A stretch of DNA of 64,000 bases from NCBI GenBank assembly GCA_933207985.1, contig OW240918.1:22747488-22811487 (forward strand), read 5' to 3'. The notes under the pieces are model-generated. The model was not told the DNA's origin, did not search any database, and saw only the letters and a program-made list of their open reading frames with translations. Made by a program: the position numbers and the translations under genes. Below, piece after piece: positions 1-13,836 of this stretch (position 1 is the stretch's first letter; each line of letters opens with the position of its first letter). Source of the DNA: Pelobates cultripes. Lineage: Eukaryota; Chordata; Amphibia; Anura; Pelobatidae.

Positions 1-3000
1 CTCAAATGGGCACAGTTCTGACATGAGATGAATGTTAGAATTTACCTCTTGAACAGAAAGGTGTTCTGGGTAGGTTATCTAAGAGTATGTTATCTTCAGG
101 TCACTAGTTTCCCCTCTGCTTAATTGCTTTCCGATTTTTTCAGTTATGATGTTTCCCCTCCCCTTCGCCTGCGCTCTGACAGCTGTTGTGATTCATTAGT
201 TGCCTGTTGCTTGTCAGTCTTTGCTCGTTTTTTTTCTTCAGTCTGGGATTTTTGAAGAGACAAATATGTTTCAGCACGTTCTATTTACCAAGTGACTTTA
301 CGGTGCTTTTTGAAATATGAAAACAGTGCATATTTATGGTACTTATCATTTCACTAGGAAGCAAAGTTTGCTAAGAAGTTGTTCTTAAATGAACATAATA
401 AATACATTTGGTAGCCGGTAAATTAAGTTAGTTTAGTCACTTGTAAATCTGATGTGTTTTCAGTTCCACTATTCCATTACACAAACATACAATTCCTGAT
501 CCTATAATGTTAAAACCACCATTTATGTGGTTGCTTCCCATTCATTCCCCTTAGAAAGGGTTAAAATCTACCTTATTTCCATGTGCCGTGCTGGCCCTGC
601 TCCTGATTCACCTCTTTGGCTGACATCATCAGAATTGATTATCTCAGCCAATCCAATGCTTTCCCACAGTCTTTACATTGCTGCCTAGGAACACCTCTAG
701 TGGCAGTTACTCAGACGGCCACTACATGCTCTTCCTGTGTCCATGCAGCATCTACGTGCAGTGTCTCTACACTCTGCATGGAGATGCTGAACATTCCGCA
801 TAGAGATAAATTGATTCTATGAAGAGATGCTGATTGTGGCAGAGCACCGTTTTTCTGTGCATGTGCAATAGCCTCCCAATGCTTACCTATGGGAAATCAT
901 TGGGTTGGCTGAGATAATCAAGACTGAGGATCTCAGCCATGGAGGTGGCGACTGCAGTGGTGTGACCAGCTTGCGATCAAGAAAACATGCATTTAAAAAC
1001 ATTTTACTTCATTCTGAGAGGGGCCTGATCTTGAAAATATGGTAATTTCACGACCATTCACTAATTAATTTATATTTCACTTACCTGCTTGAAAAACGTA
1101 ATTAGTCTTTGGTTAGATTTATTTATTTATTTTTTATCACGATTTTCAATAAACATTGCAAGATAATTATCAGTTTTCATGTAGCAATATCAGAGAAGTT
1201 ATTCTTTAAACATATAAAAATTTTCTAGAATGATTTGTGTCTGCTCCAGGCAATGCAGTACTGCAGACGCTGTATGTTAGAGACACGATGACATATGATT
1301 AGCTACTGACCTTTAAGACAACTTTCAATGTCAAAATGAACACTTAGGTATGATAGATTTTTTTTTTCATCAAACGATTGTTAAATGTACAGGCATACTG
1401 AACGTGACCACAATTAATTTGAATAATTAGTAAGACAACTGATACTTTTTGCGTGCCTTTGTAAAGTGTACCATGAAAATAATCATCAATAACACTACAA
1501 TGCTGAATAATGCCCCAATTACATATGATGCAACATATTTGTATCTTCTTTTTATGTGATACTTGAAAATAAAGGAATTCTCAATGTATCCTTCCTGTTG
1601 AAATAGTTTATAATTAAATAAATTATTATATGATATAATATTATATAATATAATATATAATATAACTAAATACGTGTGGGCTGTCAGTTACAGAAACTAC
1701 ATATCATTTATTTTGGCTTCTTTAACGTCTGTAAGATGTTGGTAAATGTATTCACTAAATGGGAGTTAATTGAAAACTGATTGTGCGGATTTGGAAAAAT
1801 TAATCAACTCGTCTATAGCCACAATTTGGAAATTTTGACTTGCGCTGCACAATTTGGATTCTAATTCATTACAATTTAGTGATTAATGGGTAAACTCTTC
1901 TTTAGTTTTTTTGTAGTATGTAGCATTGTTTAATTTGCTACGTTATATCCGTTATTAAACAACACATTTTAGTGTTTCTGAGCCAATCACAACACAAAGT
2001 TTATGTTATGATTGTTAGATTTGTTTTTGTATTCCTTTGAAAAAACACACACTCTTTTGTAAATTTTATTAGAATGTAAACCAGTCGTTTGATGCAGCTT
2101 TGTCACATGGGAGCTATTCACTAATAATTACTGAGAATCTTCAAAAGCTCTGAGAAATCCTTAGGGTCCATTTAGTGATTTCCTGGTCACTTTTCAGCTG
2201 CTGGGTATAAAAATATTTTGCTTCTTTCTGGTCCGGTTGACTCCTTCCTGTGTCGGATTTCTCTGCATTAATTCTTACTTCAAACACTAAATGAAAACAA
2301 TCAGTCCTGCACTTGTTTCCAGTCCTCTTACACTGCCAGAAACTGGCTGGATGGCTTTTTGATACATGATTTATCTGTTGTTTTGATATCTGGTGTTTAT
2401 AATAAATAAAACAACATTATCTCGAGCAGCACCAATTATTGGATGTTATAAAAATAATAGTTGATGCAATCTTTCATATTAACCCCTTCAAAACATCTTC
2501 TTATTTGAAGTTTTATCACGATAGCCTATAATCTTTCTTTTTGCCACGTATTTTTTTTTGGCGCCCAGGTTTATTCGTTTTTTTTTTACTAAACAGATTA
2601 AAATAGCAAATAACATACCGGTACTTGACACAACATAAACAAATCAGATGCTCTGTATTTCCATCAGGATTTCAAAATGTGGCAAAGTTATTTTATTGTT
2701 TTGTTTACGTTATATGTTGAGAATGAGTGTTATTGTACATCACATTTATTGACAGTGCTGAAATATAGACTCGGAAAATCAGAGGGGACCACGTTCCCAC
2801 TAAGCACTTTTTTGTGATAAGACAGTTAAGACAGGCATCCATAGATCAACGTATAATTTGCACTGATTGTTCACAAAAATGTCTAGTAGGAACACCAATA
2901 ATGCACTGATGCAAATAGCACTCTCTGTGTGCAGTAAGATATTGTATGAATACGTTTTAATGTATCACATGTTTGTTATCTATTTTTTTATAGACAGCAG

Positions 3001-3356
3001 ATACTGCTATACTCAGCATATTATGGATTCTTCAGGAGAAAGTGTGTTGGTGACAAAACGTTGTGCGTCTCTAGAACACTGCCGAGAGGCGGGATGCCAG
3101 GAAACCAAGCACAGGGGTGAAAAGGTACATATGGATTGCATTGTAGTGCCCAATGTTCAGTATTTTCAGTTTATTATAGTTTTACACGTTATGCTTTCTG
3201 CAGTATGTCTATGTATATTGAAATCAACATGATTTTAGTAGTGGTATATAGGCAGTTAATAGACAGGTATGAATTGTATATGAGTTATAGAAAATGGCAG
3301 ATAACAAGACTGTCTGAGAATACAGTACTATTGAAATATTCAAGGTGCAGGGGTTA
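1..3356. other. AT-rich non-coding stretch
   Basis: I see no gene here. ORFs are short, without recognisable domains or codon structure. It holds an inverted-repeat pair at about 636-661 and 897-918 (GATTATCTCAGCCAAT against its complement, one mismatch nearby), probably the arms of a small MITE-like element, an AT-only run near 1615-1670, and a fragment near 1748-1890 with TTCACTAAA-type ends like the larger element at 5713-6762. Confidence 0.6.
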
Positions 3357-4240
3357 GTTATTGCTTTATTATAATACGCATTAGCCATTACTGCCTTATA
3401 ATATGGGTTAGTTATTACTACCATATAATATGGGTTAGTTATTATTGCCATATAATATAGGTTAGCCATTACTGCCATATAATACTGGTTAGCCATTACT
3501 GCCATATAATATGGGTTAGCCATTACTGCCATATAATATTGGTTAGCCATTACTGCCATATAATATGGGTTAGCCATTACTGCCATATAATATGGGTAGA
3601 TATTACTGCCATATAATATGGGTAGATATTACTGCCATATAATATGTGTCAGTTATTACTACATTCTAATATGGCTTATCCATTATTGCCTTATAATATG
3701 GGTTAGCCATTACTGCCATATAATAAAGGTTATTTATTACTGCCTGATGTTATGGGTTAGTTATTACTGCCATATAATATAGGTTAGTTATTACTGCCAT
3801 ATAATATAGGTTAGTTATAACTGCCATATAATATGGGTTAGCCTTTACTTCCATGGGTTACTGCCATATAATGTGGGTTAGCTATTACTGCCTTATAATA
3901 TGGGGTAGATATTACTGCCATATAATATTGAGTACATATTACTGCCATCTAATATGGGTTATTCATTACTGCCATATTATATGTGTTAGTTATTAGTGCC
4001 ATATCGTATGGGTTATACATTACTGCCATATTATATGGGTCAGTTATTAGTGCCATATCGTATGGGTTATACATTACTGCCATATTATATGGGTCAGTTA
4101 TTAGTGCCATATCGTATGGGTTATACATTACTGCCATATTATATGGGTCAGTTATTAGTGCCATATCGTATGGGTTATACATTACTGCCATATTATATGG
4201 GTCAGTTATTAGTGCCATATAATATAGGTTTGTTATAACT
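3357..4240. repeat. 27-bp minisatellite with a 54-bp higher-order block
   Basis: Tandem units of about 27 bp, built around TTACTGCCATATAATATGG followed by GTTAGC, run through the whole stretch. From about 3999 to 4214 the array becomes a clean 54-bp dimeric repeat, four copies at spacing 54 (CCATATCGTATGG recurs at 3999, 4053, 4107 and 4161). Because 27 and 54 are multiples of three, all frames stay open and give repetitive pseudo-ORFs on both strands; these are not genes. The unit core CCATAT-A-ATATGG is an odd-length palindrome with 6-bp arms. Confidence 0.95.
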
Positions 4241-5712
4241 GTCATTGGGTCTGGCCTCCTCTTCTGATAGATACTTTTACTTTTCTTTCTCTTAGATTTG
4301 CACTACCTGTTGCGAAGGAAATATCTGCAATTTGCCTTTACCAAGAAATGAAACAGATGCCTTTTTTTCACCCTCTCCACTAAATAATTCAGAAAGACAT
4401 TCGATACACAGCCTAACCCTCTTATTGCCTGTATATATATTATGGCTTTTACTGACGTAACACCTACAAAAGCAGCATGAAGCACAGTCCAAAACCCTGC
4501 GACGAATGGGATAGATTTACTTCATAAACTGAGTAACACAGACCAAGGCTCGGCAGCTAATGTAGACCTCATCTCCCATGAGCCTTTTTCAGGCTTCCTT
4601 CTAGTAGCTTAAGGCTGGCTGAGAATCATGGGAAAGGTAATTCGCACATCAGCAGAGTCAAGTCGCCACGCCTATCTAGATTGTACAGTCATATTTTATT
4701 TCTTTCTATTTTCCTTTACACGGGATAATTTTGCCAGACCATTTTTGCTTTTTGTGTTTTACCAGCTTATTGTGAAAATGTAGAGATTTGTAAACAAAGT
4801 CATACTAATATCTGGAGCTCCCTGTAAGCACCATTTTACAGTTATCCTACCACTAAGGACCAGACAAATATAGTATGATACAGTGACAGGAAAAATCAGG
4901 CTAACCATACTGGGGGATACGAACATTTGTCGTACACATCACTTTTGCCAACGTCTTAAAATGGTGCTCTGGCCAACTGGATATTTAGCCTTACTGAAAA
5001 TCTATACATTTTCTCTGACTCGTCTGGGTGATCTGCGTCAATTCCCAAAAAGGAACAGAATGTGATTTAGAACAGCACTGTAACGCTACACAAAGAATGT
5101 GTTAGCTTTGGATCAGTTTATCTGCTGAAAAGATAGCACGGCTTGATGTGTAGACTTAAAAAGGTGCGGGGGTGGGGGTGCAAAAAATCTGAATAAGTGA
5201 AATAATATTGATTTAAGACCTTCAAAGGGGTCAAAATGGTATCATAGAAAATATGCATTCATTTGGGTCTACAAACCAGCGCAAATATGAATTCTAAAAA
5301 CAACAATAAAATATTTGGTGGCTGGGGTTAGGCAGTTGACGTATTGCGATCATGTCATGGCAAAAGTTAATTTTTTGTGTTGATCAACTCTCAGGCCTCA
5401 TATTGATACAATATGTTTCTAAGACAGATAAAATTTATTTATTATAAGCACTTATTTCTTGGTAATTACGGATTACTCATATGTTTTTGAAGCATGTATA
5501 AAAAAAAGTTTAATGTACGGTACTTGTTAATTAAAACTAGCAAAACATCATTAACATAATTTATAAGCTATAAAACTGCCTGTAATTCTTTGCCTGAGGA
5601 TGTTATTGGCATGTCAGTTCAAAGCAAACTGACATAGTATGCAAATCAGCAAGTTATACTCACCTGTTCACAATCAGGAGAGAGATTGTCTGAGTTATAA
5701 AACACACAGGGA
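4241..5712. other. non-coding stretch
   Basis: No gene recognised. The ORFs near 4292-4492 and 4883-5065 are short, lack domain signatures and look like chance openings. Confidence 0.5.
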
Positions 5713-6762
5713 TTTATTCACTAAACTGAGAATTGTCAAAAATTGGCCACAGAATTTACAATTTTAGCTTAAAAGAAGCTGAATTGGAAAATTTCTCATC
5801 TTTTTTTTGCAGGGTAAAATAATCATATTGTATCCATATTTGAGTTGGAGAATGTTTCGAAATGAGCAGTTTTTGTCTAAAATTTGCAGTAGGATTTCCC
5901 ATTCACTACAGTTCACTAAACGCCATTGTTTGTTCCCCGTAAAGGTGTAGAGAATCCGCTTGGGTTAGTGTAAATACTCATTTGACTCGGAGCAATGGCT
6001 GCTTGAAATTTCATTGTTTGGTCAAGACAGGCATGCTGCCATAGAAACTGTATGAATTTGACAATGCCCCTCACAGACATTCCAAAATTGCTTTCTTCCT
6101 TTTCTATGGTTATAGCTTCTGTTTACTATAACATTGCAATCTCATTATTATCGGATTGTTTTTGACCATAAATAAATTTTTTTAGAGATATGGTTTACTG
6201 TCACTTTAAGTGATTCCTATTTCTCAAAAAAAAACGATACATTGTTTACAAATTAATTTGAAAATTATTGAAAGAAAAAAATTAACCCTGGTTTTCTATT
6301 TACATCAAGTACTGTGTAATAGTTATCTCAATAACAAAGAAAATAGTTTTATAGTTTAGTTTGCTGTCCGCCTCTGCATCCTTGCAATCAGTCTGGTGTG
6401 ATTATGAAGTTGTTTTTAGTATATATGTTTTGCTTCATTTGGAATTGTCAGAGTATGTTTGAGCTGCTAATTTGAGATAAAGAGAAGACAGTTCATATTA
6501 CAAATGTAGTGATCAGAAAAAAACAGGTGTTAGAAACAGGATATCAAAATCAAACCAACTGGGAATATACAGTTATAGAATGACATGGGAAGGATATTTA
6601 AACACTGAATTGTAAAGAATTGAAGAAAAAATGAAATGCAAGATTTAGGTTAAAGTAGGTAAACTCTTTTAGCTGCAGTAGCTGAGCTGTATTCTTATTT
6701 TTGCCTAATTTGCCTCCATTTTGCAGTTTCCAATTCACTCCACTCTCAGTTTAGTGAATAAA
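5713..6762. mobile_element. Non-autonomous DNA transposon with 18-bp terminal inverted repeats
   Basis: The left end TTTATTCACTAAACTGAG (5713-5730) is matched exactly by its reverse complement at 6745-6762. The 1.05 kb between holds no ORF. Related ends occur elsewhere in the window, for example near 8165, 41250 and at the right edge near 63919, so this is a dispersed family. No clear target-site duplication was identified, so the superfamily is unassigned. Confidence 0.7.
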
Positions 6763-8808
6763 CCATACAGTGATGTTCGTCTCCAGCCCCGAACGATGCT
6801 CAGCCGGCAATAATGATATTTATGCCTGATGTAACTCTTTGAGTGCCATAGATATAACCCACCCAGAACAAGTGTGGGGGATGTGGTATTGCTGTTTATA
6901 GAGTCCAACAACCTTTAACCCCTTAAAACCCAGCAATAATCTAGTTAGTTAAGATCATTTTGTCACATTTCCGTTTGGTATTTTATTTACCATGATTACA
7001 GAGCCCTGTTATTTTTAAATAGACAGGACACTCCAAGTTGGTGTCAATTCTTCAAGAACTGGATTTTTACGACATGGAATGTCATCAGACAGTAATGGGT
7101 TAACTTTGGTTACTGCACAGATAAAGTTATGCCAGTAAATGTAGCTCAAGGTCCAGTAACACTCCAAAAAGTTAGATTAATGTCTCTGTGTATTTATTGA
7201 CACAACTTTAATATATATATCTGCCCTGTAGAATTAAAGCTACTGGAATATTAAATATATCATTTTCTCAGTACTCAATAACTGGCTGGTACAATCTGAG
7301 TACAGGAGGGGTGTTTAATCCCTTAAAGACACATAACGGAAATATTCCGGCATGATTCCCTTTTATTCCAGAAGTTGTGTCCTTAAGGCGTTAATCCACC
7401 ATCCGGCAAAAAACCATCCCTCTAAAGAATTAATGGGTTAATTAATTTTCTTTCAGCTACAAGAAAAAGAAAACAAACAAGCCAAAAAAAAAAATAAAAC
7501 AGGCTTTGTTACAACTACTACTGAGAAATGGTTTCTTGCAAGTACTAATGCTTCAGTTCCCAAAAAAGTATTTTTTCTTGTTTGGTCTACACTAACAGCT
7601 GCTATATCTTGGATCCTAATTTCTATATAGAATGCTTCCTTACCAATCCATGCATCATTGCTTGTATGTTGTGTTTTAAATGATTCCCACCTAGACCTTT
7701 ACCAGAGAATCTAAGTTTTGGGGGGATAAAACACAGTATTGTAAATATATAAACTGTAATACAGTTGCTTAATTTACCTAATGTAAAAAAAAACATATTT
7801 ATTTGTTTCAAATGTTGTATATATTGTAAATTGTCTTAGCCTTTTTTTATTGTTTCATACGCTGTTTGTAAATTTGTTATTGTTTTAAAATGTACATTAA
7901 AATAACTTCTCTAAATGTGTCGAGTCTTTAAAATGAGCCTCTCATACAATAGGTGACATTTAGCATTTAACAGTTTAAATAAACTCAGTCTGGGATACAT
8001 TTTACACTGGAGGACAATGCTGGGAGATAATCTGGCTTTGATTTAATTGTCAAAAAACAAATATAAAATAGATAATCTAAACCTATAGCTAAATTTTGAG
8101 ATTAGTGGAGGTAGAGCTATAAGTCAGGTATTTTGGGCTAAATTTTGCAATTCAGGTTTCAATTCACTAAGGTGAACTTTAGCTGTTTATCCAACTTTGA
8201 TAAGTGTGTCTTATCTTTTTTTTATTATAGTGTAAATTCCCTCCAAATCGCAAGTTGTAAAGGGCGGCCATTTTTGTTTGCATAGGAAACCGCAATAAAG
8301 ATAGCTTAAGTGCTTTTATCTCAAGTAAGAAATAAAACAGAATGTTTCACAATAGCGCTGTCGAAAGATAGCTAAGTAGAATACCAGTTGTTCTCCTGTT
8401 TATATAACTCAACACAAGCCTCATTACCACAAAAAACACTGATTAGTCTCTTAGCTGATATTGTCCAACTACACACAATTCAGATAAGGTCTTTCAGAAA
8501 AACAAAATGGCTGCTTCATGTTACATCTTTTTCATTGTTTGAGTAAAAGGAAATATTTGAACTTCTGTGTGGTGTAGGTTTCTATATTAGAACAGTAACA
8601 CTTTGCAATGGGGAGAATTTAAAAAGACTAATTCTAACAGATAATACATCAATAGAATACTGTGATTGCCCCAGTATGGTATGAATCCTGTGGTATGGTA
8701 CAAATAAAACATATATAAACAAAATTAATAAAACATACAATAGTACCCACAATGTAAATATTATCAGGGTTTTTCACTGAAGTGTGAATTTGAAATTTCT
8801 GTCCTAAA
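6763..8808. other. Non-coding stretch up to the assembly gap
   Basis: No gene seen. It holds an 80-bp palindromic element at 7315-7394 (listed separately), a short TTAACCCCTTAAAA fragment near 6916, and a sequence near 8160-8190 resembling the TTCACTAA-ended repeat family. Host flank to the left of the retroviral array ends at the N run. Confidence 0.5.
7315..7394. mobile_element. 80-bp palindromic TTAA-flanked MITE, copy A
   Basis: The element starts TTAATCCCTTAAAGACACA and ends TGTGTCCTTAAGGCGTTAA. Two further copies of exactly 80 bp lie at 28835 and 39573. TTAA at both ends and a C-rich first few bases fit piggyBac-type target duplication and ends; no transposase is present. Confidence 0.75.
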
Positions 8809-8908
8809 NNNNNNNNNNNNNNNNNNNNNNNNNNNNNNNNNNNNNNNNNNNNNNNNNNNNNNNNNNNNNNNNNNNNNNNNNNNNNNNNNNNNNNNNNNNN
8901 NNNNNNNN
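8809..8908. other. Assembly gap (100 N)
   Basis: A run of exactly 100 N, the usual placeholder for a gap of unknown size. It hides the 5' part of retroviral copy 1 (5' LTR, gag and the catalytic part of protease, if present) and the left host junction. Confidence 0.99.
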
Positions 8909-11905
8909 TTAAAGTTTAAAATAGGTAATAAAACCTTTAGACACCCGGTGATAGTGGTAGATCTCCCCTACGACCGACTGATTCTGGGTATAGACATACT
9001 CAGAAGACTTAACACAATTATTGACTGTGTGAATGGAATTGTATGGTCACAAGCTAAGGTTCCCATAACCTATGAGAAATCACATGTACAATCTGATCGT
9101 AACTGCCATGTGATAGAAGAAAGACCTGACTCGATTGAGGTACATTTTAGAAATAGTCAGTCACCTGACGTGACTATCCTGCAGGTGAATGATGCAATCG
9201 CACCTGTAGATGAGCATTCCGTAAGAATTGCTCCAGAGAGGATCCAGAATGTCTCTCTAGAAGGTGATGTTTTAACCATTTCTCTCCACAGGGACTATGT
9301 TGAATCTGTAGATCTGGCAGGTCATGCTCAATTCCTTGCCAGAATTGAAAGGGTTAATAACAATTTATTCTTTCCTATGCAAATACATGACTTAGGAAGA
9401 AGTAGGAATGCAAAGCTGGACTTACAGAGTGAGAACAGCTATATTAGCAGAAGTCTGTTAAAGCAGATCGCTAATCCTAAAATGATCAGGTATGCTTCCC
9501 CACATGACAGGTGGATCCAGAATCTGGATGGCGAATCAGAGAGTCACAATGTGATAGCAAAATGTTTACTATCTATTTCCATCGGAAATAAGACAATTAA
9601 ACATTTATTCCTAGTGATAGATGAACCTCGCTATCAGGTTTACGTTGGCAATGATGTCATACATCGCTTTGCCATACACCTTGATCTGATTAATTCCAAC
9701 TTGTGGACAAGGTTAAAAGGTAATCCTTGTGGATACCTACACGAGGAAAACGCCCTGAAATCAGGACAAATACTCCCTTATGCGGTAAGTATCCAAGTTT
9801 CTGATGACATAACCATTCCACAGGGGACAAGTAATTTTCTTTTACCCCTACAGGTAAAGAAGGGTCAGAGATTGGAAAACTCTGATGCCCTAATCTGTTT
9901 ATCCAACAGGATACAACAATTAGGGATGGTGGTAACACATACACCAATGGTAAGTATTGGTAAGAATCCCACCTATATCATGGTCAACAATGTTACACCC
10001 AATAGTGTTATTTTACCAAAAGGAACATTATTAGGTCTAGCATTGGATGCTGAGTACTATACATTTGGTTTCCAAAACCAAATTATAGGCCTCATCCCTG
10101 AAGAATACTTAACTGAGGACGAAATTGTCCATCAAATATTCCATTCCTCCCCAGAAGGATTATTCACTATCCTATCTGTATATCCCTTCAACGTTGAAGA
10201 AGGCTCGTGTAAAATCGAAGAAGCATCAATTACCTTCGATCATCCGCTCAATGAGCAGGAATCACAAGAGTATTTCGACCAAAGAGAAAAGGTAAGTCAA
10301 CACCGAACTGACCTAACTTCTAGGCTTGAAGAAGCTTATGAGATAGGCCAGCCTGAAATCTTTCCAGGATTTCAGGAAAGGCTAGAAGAGCAAATATCTT
10401 TAGCTGACGGTTGCTCCAACGATGCTGAACGGCAACAGCTAAAGGAAATCCTTTTGGAATTCCAAGATATTTTTGCCAAAGATTCCTACGACTGTGGGTT
10501 AACTAACCTCCACGTAGCCAGAATACAAACTGATCCAAATTTACCACCTGTATTTATCAAACAATATAGACTCCCATTAGCGCCATATGATGGTCTACAA
10601 GACATCATTCAGAATTTAAAGGAAAGGGGCATTATACGTCCAGTGCACAGTTCGTATAATAATCCGATCTTGGGGATTCTGAAACCTAATGGACAATGGC
10701 GTTTATGCGCTGACTTACGACAGCTAAATAAACGCATCTATATGTCTGGTTGGCCAACACCATACATAGACCAATGTTTGGTACAAATGCAGGGATCCAA
10801 AATATTCACTGCCATTGACTGTGCGCAGGGATATTGGACTGTACCAGTCCATACTGAAGACCAATACAAATTGGCCTTCACATTTGGAAAGCAGCAGTAT
10901 AACTGGACCCGTATGCCTTTCGGTTACATAAACTCTGGTCATGAATTCACTGTGTTCATGCATAAAGCTATGCCTGACGCACTCGAGAGAGGAACGTTAT
11001 CATATGTTGACGATGTCTTGCTGAAAAGCACTTCCTTTGATAAGCATATTTTAGAGATTAGACATGTTCTCACTCAGTTAAGAGAGGCAGGGATCAAACT
11101 GTCTTTACAAAAGGCGCAATGGTGTCGCACCCATGTCAATTTCCTCGGACATGAGGTAACTTCTGAAGGATTAAATCCCCAGAGGAAGAAGGTTGAAGCC
11201 GTACTAAAGGCTAAAACACCTTCAAACATCAGGGAATTAAGATCGTTCCTTGGTATGACTAACTACCCCCGTAAGTTTATAGATAACTATGCAGAAATAA
11301 CTAAACCACTCTTACACCTGCTTAAAAAGGAAACTACCTGGAACTGGGGGGAGCCTCAGGACCAAGCGGTAAGTGAGCTGAGGAGGAAGCTCACTCAGGC
11401 ACCCTGTTTAGCATACCCAGAGGGGGGTAAACCCTTCTATCTGGAGACAGGATATACCGATTTAAGCATCAGTGCTGTTCTGTATCAGAAGCAGGACAGT
11501 TTAAACAAAGTTATTGCATATGCTAGCAAGACTTTGTCACCTGTTGAAGCTAAATTCAACACGTGTGAGAAGGCGTTATTGTCGACTGTATGGGCACTAC
11601 AAAATTTTCGTAGCTATATCCAAGGTGAGAAAATAATTGTAGAAACAGCTCACCAACCTCTACAGTATCTGCAGAGTGAAAGAATTAGAGACGGTAATCT
11701 CTCTAACAGTCGGATTACTGCATGGACTCTATCCTTACAGGGATGGCCGCTAGAAGTCCGTTATAAACATAATAAGAGAAGCCCAGTTGCCCAAGGTTTA
11801 GCAGAATTACATGACTGTACTGCTCCATCTCTGGATGATAATGACACCGGAGATGACTTCCTAGAAGAGCAATTGCTATCTCCTTATAAAGTTTATGACG
11901 AGTAA
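8909..11905 (+). pseudogene. pol copy 1, 5' segment: protease end, second protease-like domain, RT, tether
   Basis: The reading frame is open from the gap edge. It starts in the protease just before IGNKT; the DTGS part lies in the gap. A second protease-like region follows, then a beta-rich linker ending with a KGTLLGLA motif, then the RT palm with YVDD at codons 11003-11014, then a degenerate RNase H (tether). The frame ends at TAA (11903-11905), where copy 2 has GAA, so this is a nonsense change from a Glu codon. It falls between the tether and the catalytic RNase H, so any product would lack RNase H and integrase. Codon match to copy 2 is close throughout. Confidence 0.92.
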
Positions 11906-13243
11906 TACTGTCGACCACTACCGTGGGTATACATTGATGGTTGTTCATATCACCACGTCGCTGGTGCTGAACGGAAGTTAGTTGCAGGTATCGGAATCAC
12001 CTGGACAGGTGATTATCCCAATGTATCTATAGGATACAATATTGGTCCCAAAAGCAGTCAGATAGCCGAACTCTGTGCAGTATATAAGACCATTCAAATG
12101 GCAATAGAATATAGTATCAAAGAATTTGTTATCATAACTGATTCCAACTATGTTCGCAACAGTTTCGTCGAATATCTGCCTAGCTGGAAACGTAACCAAA
12201 TGCTGAAAAGCAATAACAAACCTGTTAAACATGGGAAATTGTTTTGTAAAATCGATGAGCTGGTTAAGGAAAATGGTTTATCCATATATTGGAAGAAAAC
12301 CAAAGGCCATTCTAAAATAGAAGGTACTGACAAGGATGGTAATGACTTAGCTGATTCACTGGCAAAACAAGCTGCCATCGATGGTGAAACCCTAAACATT
12401 GATGATCTTATGGGTTCAATTCATGTTGAAGCCATAACTAGACGACAGGCTAGAGATAATGCCGACTTAAATGTCGCGCAATGGAGTCAAGAAGCTCCTA
12501 GTGATGACCTGATTACTAGTCAAAAGAACGATCCCGTCATAGGCATATTCTATAAACATATAGAAGACCCTACTGCCAATCCCATCACAGATGAGGATTG
12601 CAAAGATAATGAAGATTTACGAATCTTGATGAGATATAAAGTCCAATTTAGTATCATAGATGGGTTACTGGTCAGAACTTCTAAACATGGTATACAACAA
12701 TGGGTAGTCCCAACTGTATACAGAGGGTTAATGCTCCAACACGCACATGATGCACCTACATCTGGGCATCGTGATGATAAGATCACATATGAGATATTGC
12801 GTGATTATGCATATTGGCCACACATGTTGAGGGATGTTAAGACATACTGTCAGGGATGCTTGATTTGTCCGCAATATCAACCCCATGGTCCAACCCATCG
12901 TGCACCACTTCAGAAGAGGGGGGTGTCATTACCCTGGTCTGATATTCAAATTGACTTTATAGGTCCCGTAACAAGATCTTCAAGAGGTAACAAATACATG
13001 TTAACCGTTACATGTATGTACACAAAGTGGATAGAATGTTTGCCTTGTAAAGAGAACACGAGTACCGTGTGCGCCACTTTGTTGATTAACCATGTCTTTT
13101 CCAGGTTCGGTCTGCCCCAAAGAATTGAGTCAGACAGAGGTAGTCACTTTACCAGCGAAGTAATGGCTAAGATGTGGAACATTCTAGGTGTTAAACGAAA
13201 GCTACATATTGCATACCGCGCTGCGTCTAGCGGGGGGGGGTAG
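11906..13243 (+). pseudogene. pol copy 1, middle segment: RNase H and integrase N-terminus/core
   Basis: Same frame as the upstream segment, after the TAA. It encodes a complete-looking RNase H (YIDG with Asp at 11936-11938, then ITDSNY, KGHS and GNDLADSLAKQ) and the integrase HHCC zinc region (H..H, CQGCLIC) followed by the first catalytic Asp in IDFIG (12953-12955) and the second in ESDRG (13133-13135). It stops at TAG (13241-13243) because a G run (13232-13240) has nine G where copy 2 has seven. The change in G number lies directly before the codon for the catalytic Glu. Confidence 0.9.
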
Positions 13244-13836
13244 AGCGATATAACCAGTCTATCGTTAATATTCTGAAGAAGTATGTTAAGGAGTCTGGTA
13301 AAGACTGGGACATTAAATTGCCCCTAGTTTTAATGGCTATTAGAGCTACACCTAGCACTGCTACCAAATTGTCACCTTTTGAATTGATGACAGGAAGAAA
13401 GATGGTTTTACCACAGCATTTACTATATCGTACCTCGGATCATAACTTGATCAATGCTGCCACTACGCATCAGTATATCGAAGATTTGCGCAAGCATTTA
13501 CAGCATGCGTTTGCTTTTGCCCAAAAGAATCTAGAAAAAGCAGCGACAGGGGTTAAGACCTATTACGATCTAAAAACCACAAAAAAGGAATATGAGATAA
13601 CAGATCAAGTCTATCTGTATAACTTTGCGCGAAATCAAGTTAAGGAAAATAAATTTTTACCTTCTTGGAAAGGACCATATGTCATCATTGACAAAATTTC
13701 CCCAGTAGCGTACAAGATAAAAATTCCTAAGGATGGTGATTTTATTGGAAAGTGGGTTCACATTAACCAGTTGCGTGCTTGTCATCCTAAATCTCAATTA
13801 AGGATTATAGGTGTGGATTCAGACGCAGAAGGGTGA
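13240..13836 (+). pseudogene. pol copy 1, 3' segment: integrase C-terminus
   Basis: After the G-run frameshift the integrase continues in the next frame with VERYNQ (catalytic Glu codon 13243-13245), the helical end of the core, and a C-terminal domain with WKGPY, a GPY/F-like module as found in gypsy elements and some retroviruses. The frame ends at TGA (13834-13836). It is nearly identical to 24096-24692 in copy 2. No start codon of its own is expected. Confidence 0.9.

Noticed and set aside
2867..3232. 121-aa ORF
   Set aside because: No recognisable domain or homologue; likely chance opening.
3224..4245. Repetitive ORFs on both strands
   Set aside because: Produced by the 27/54-bp minisatellite, whose period is a multiple of three.
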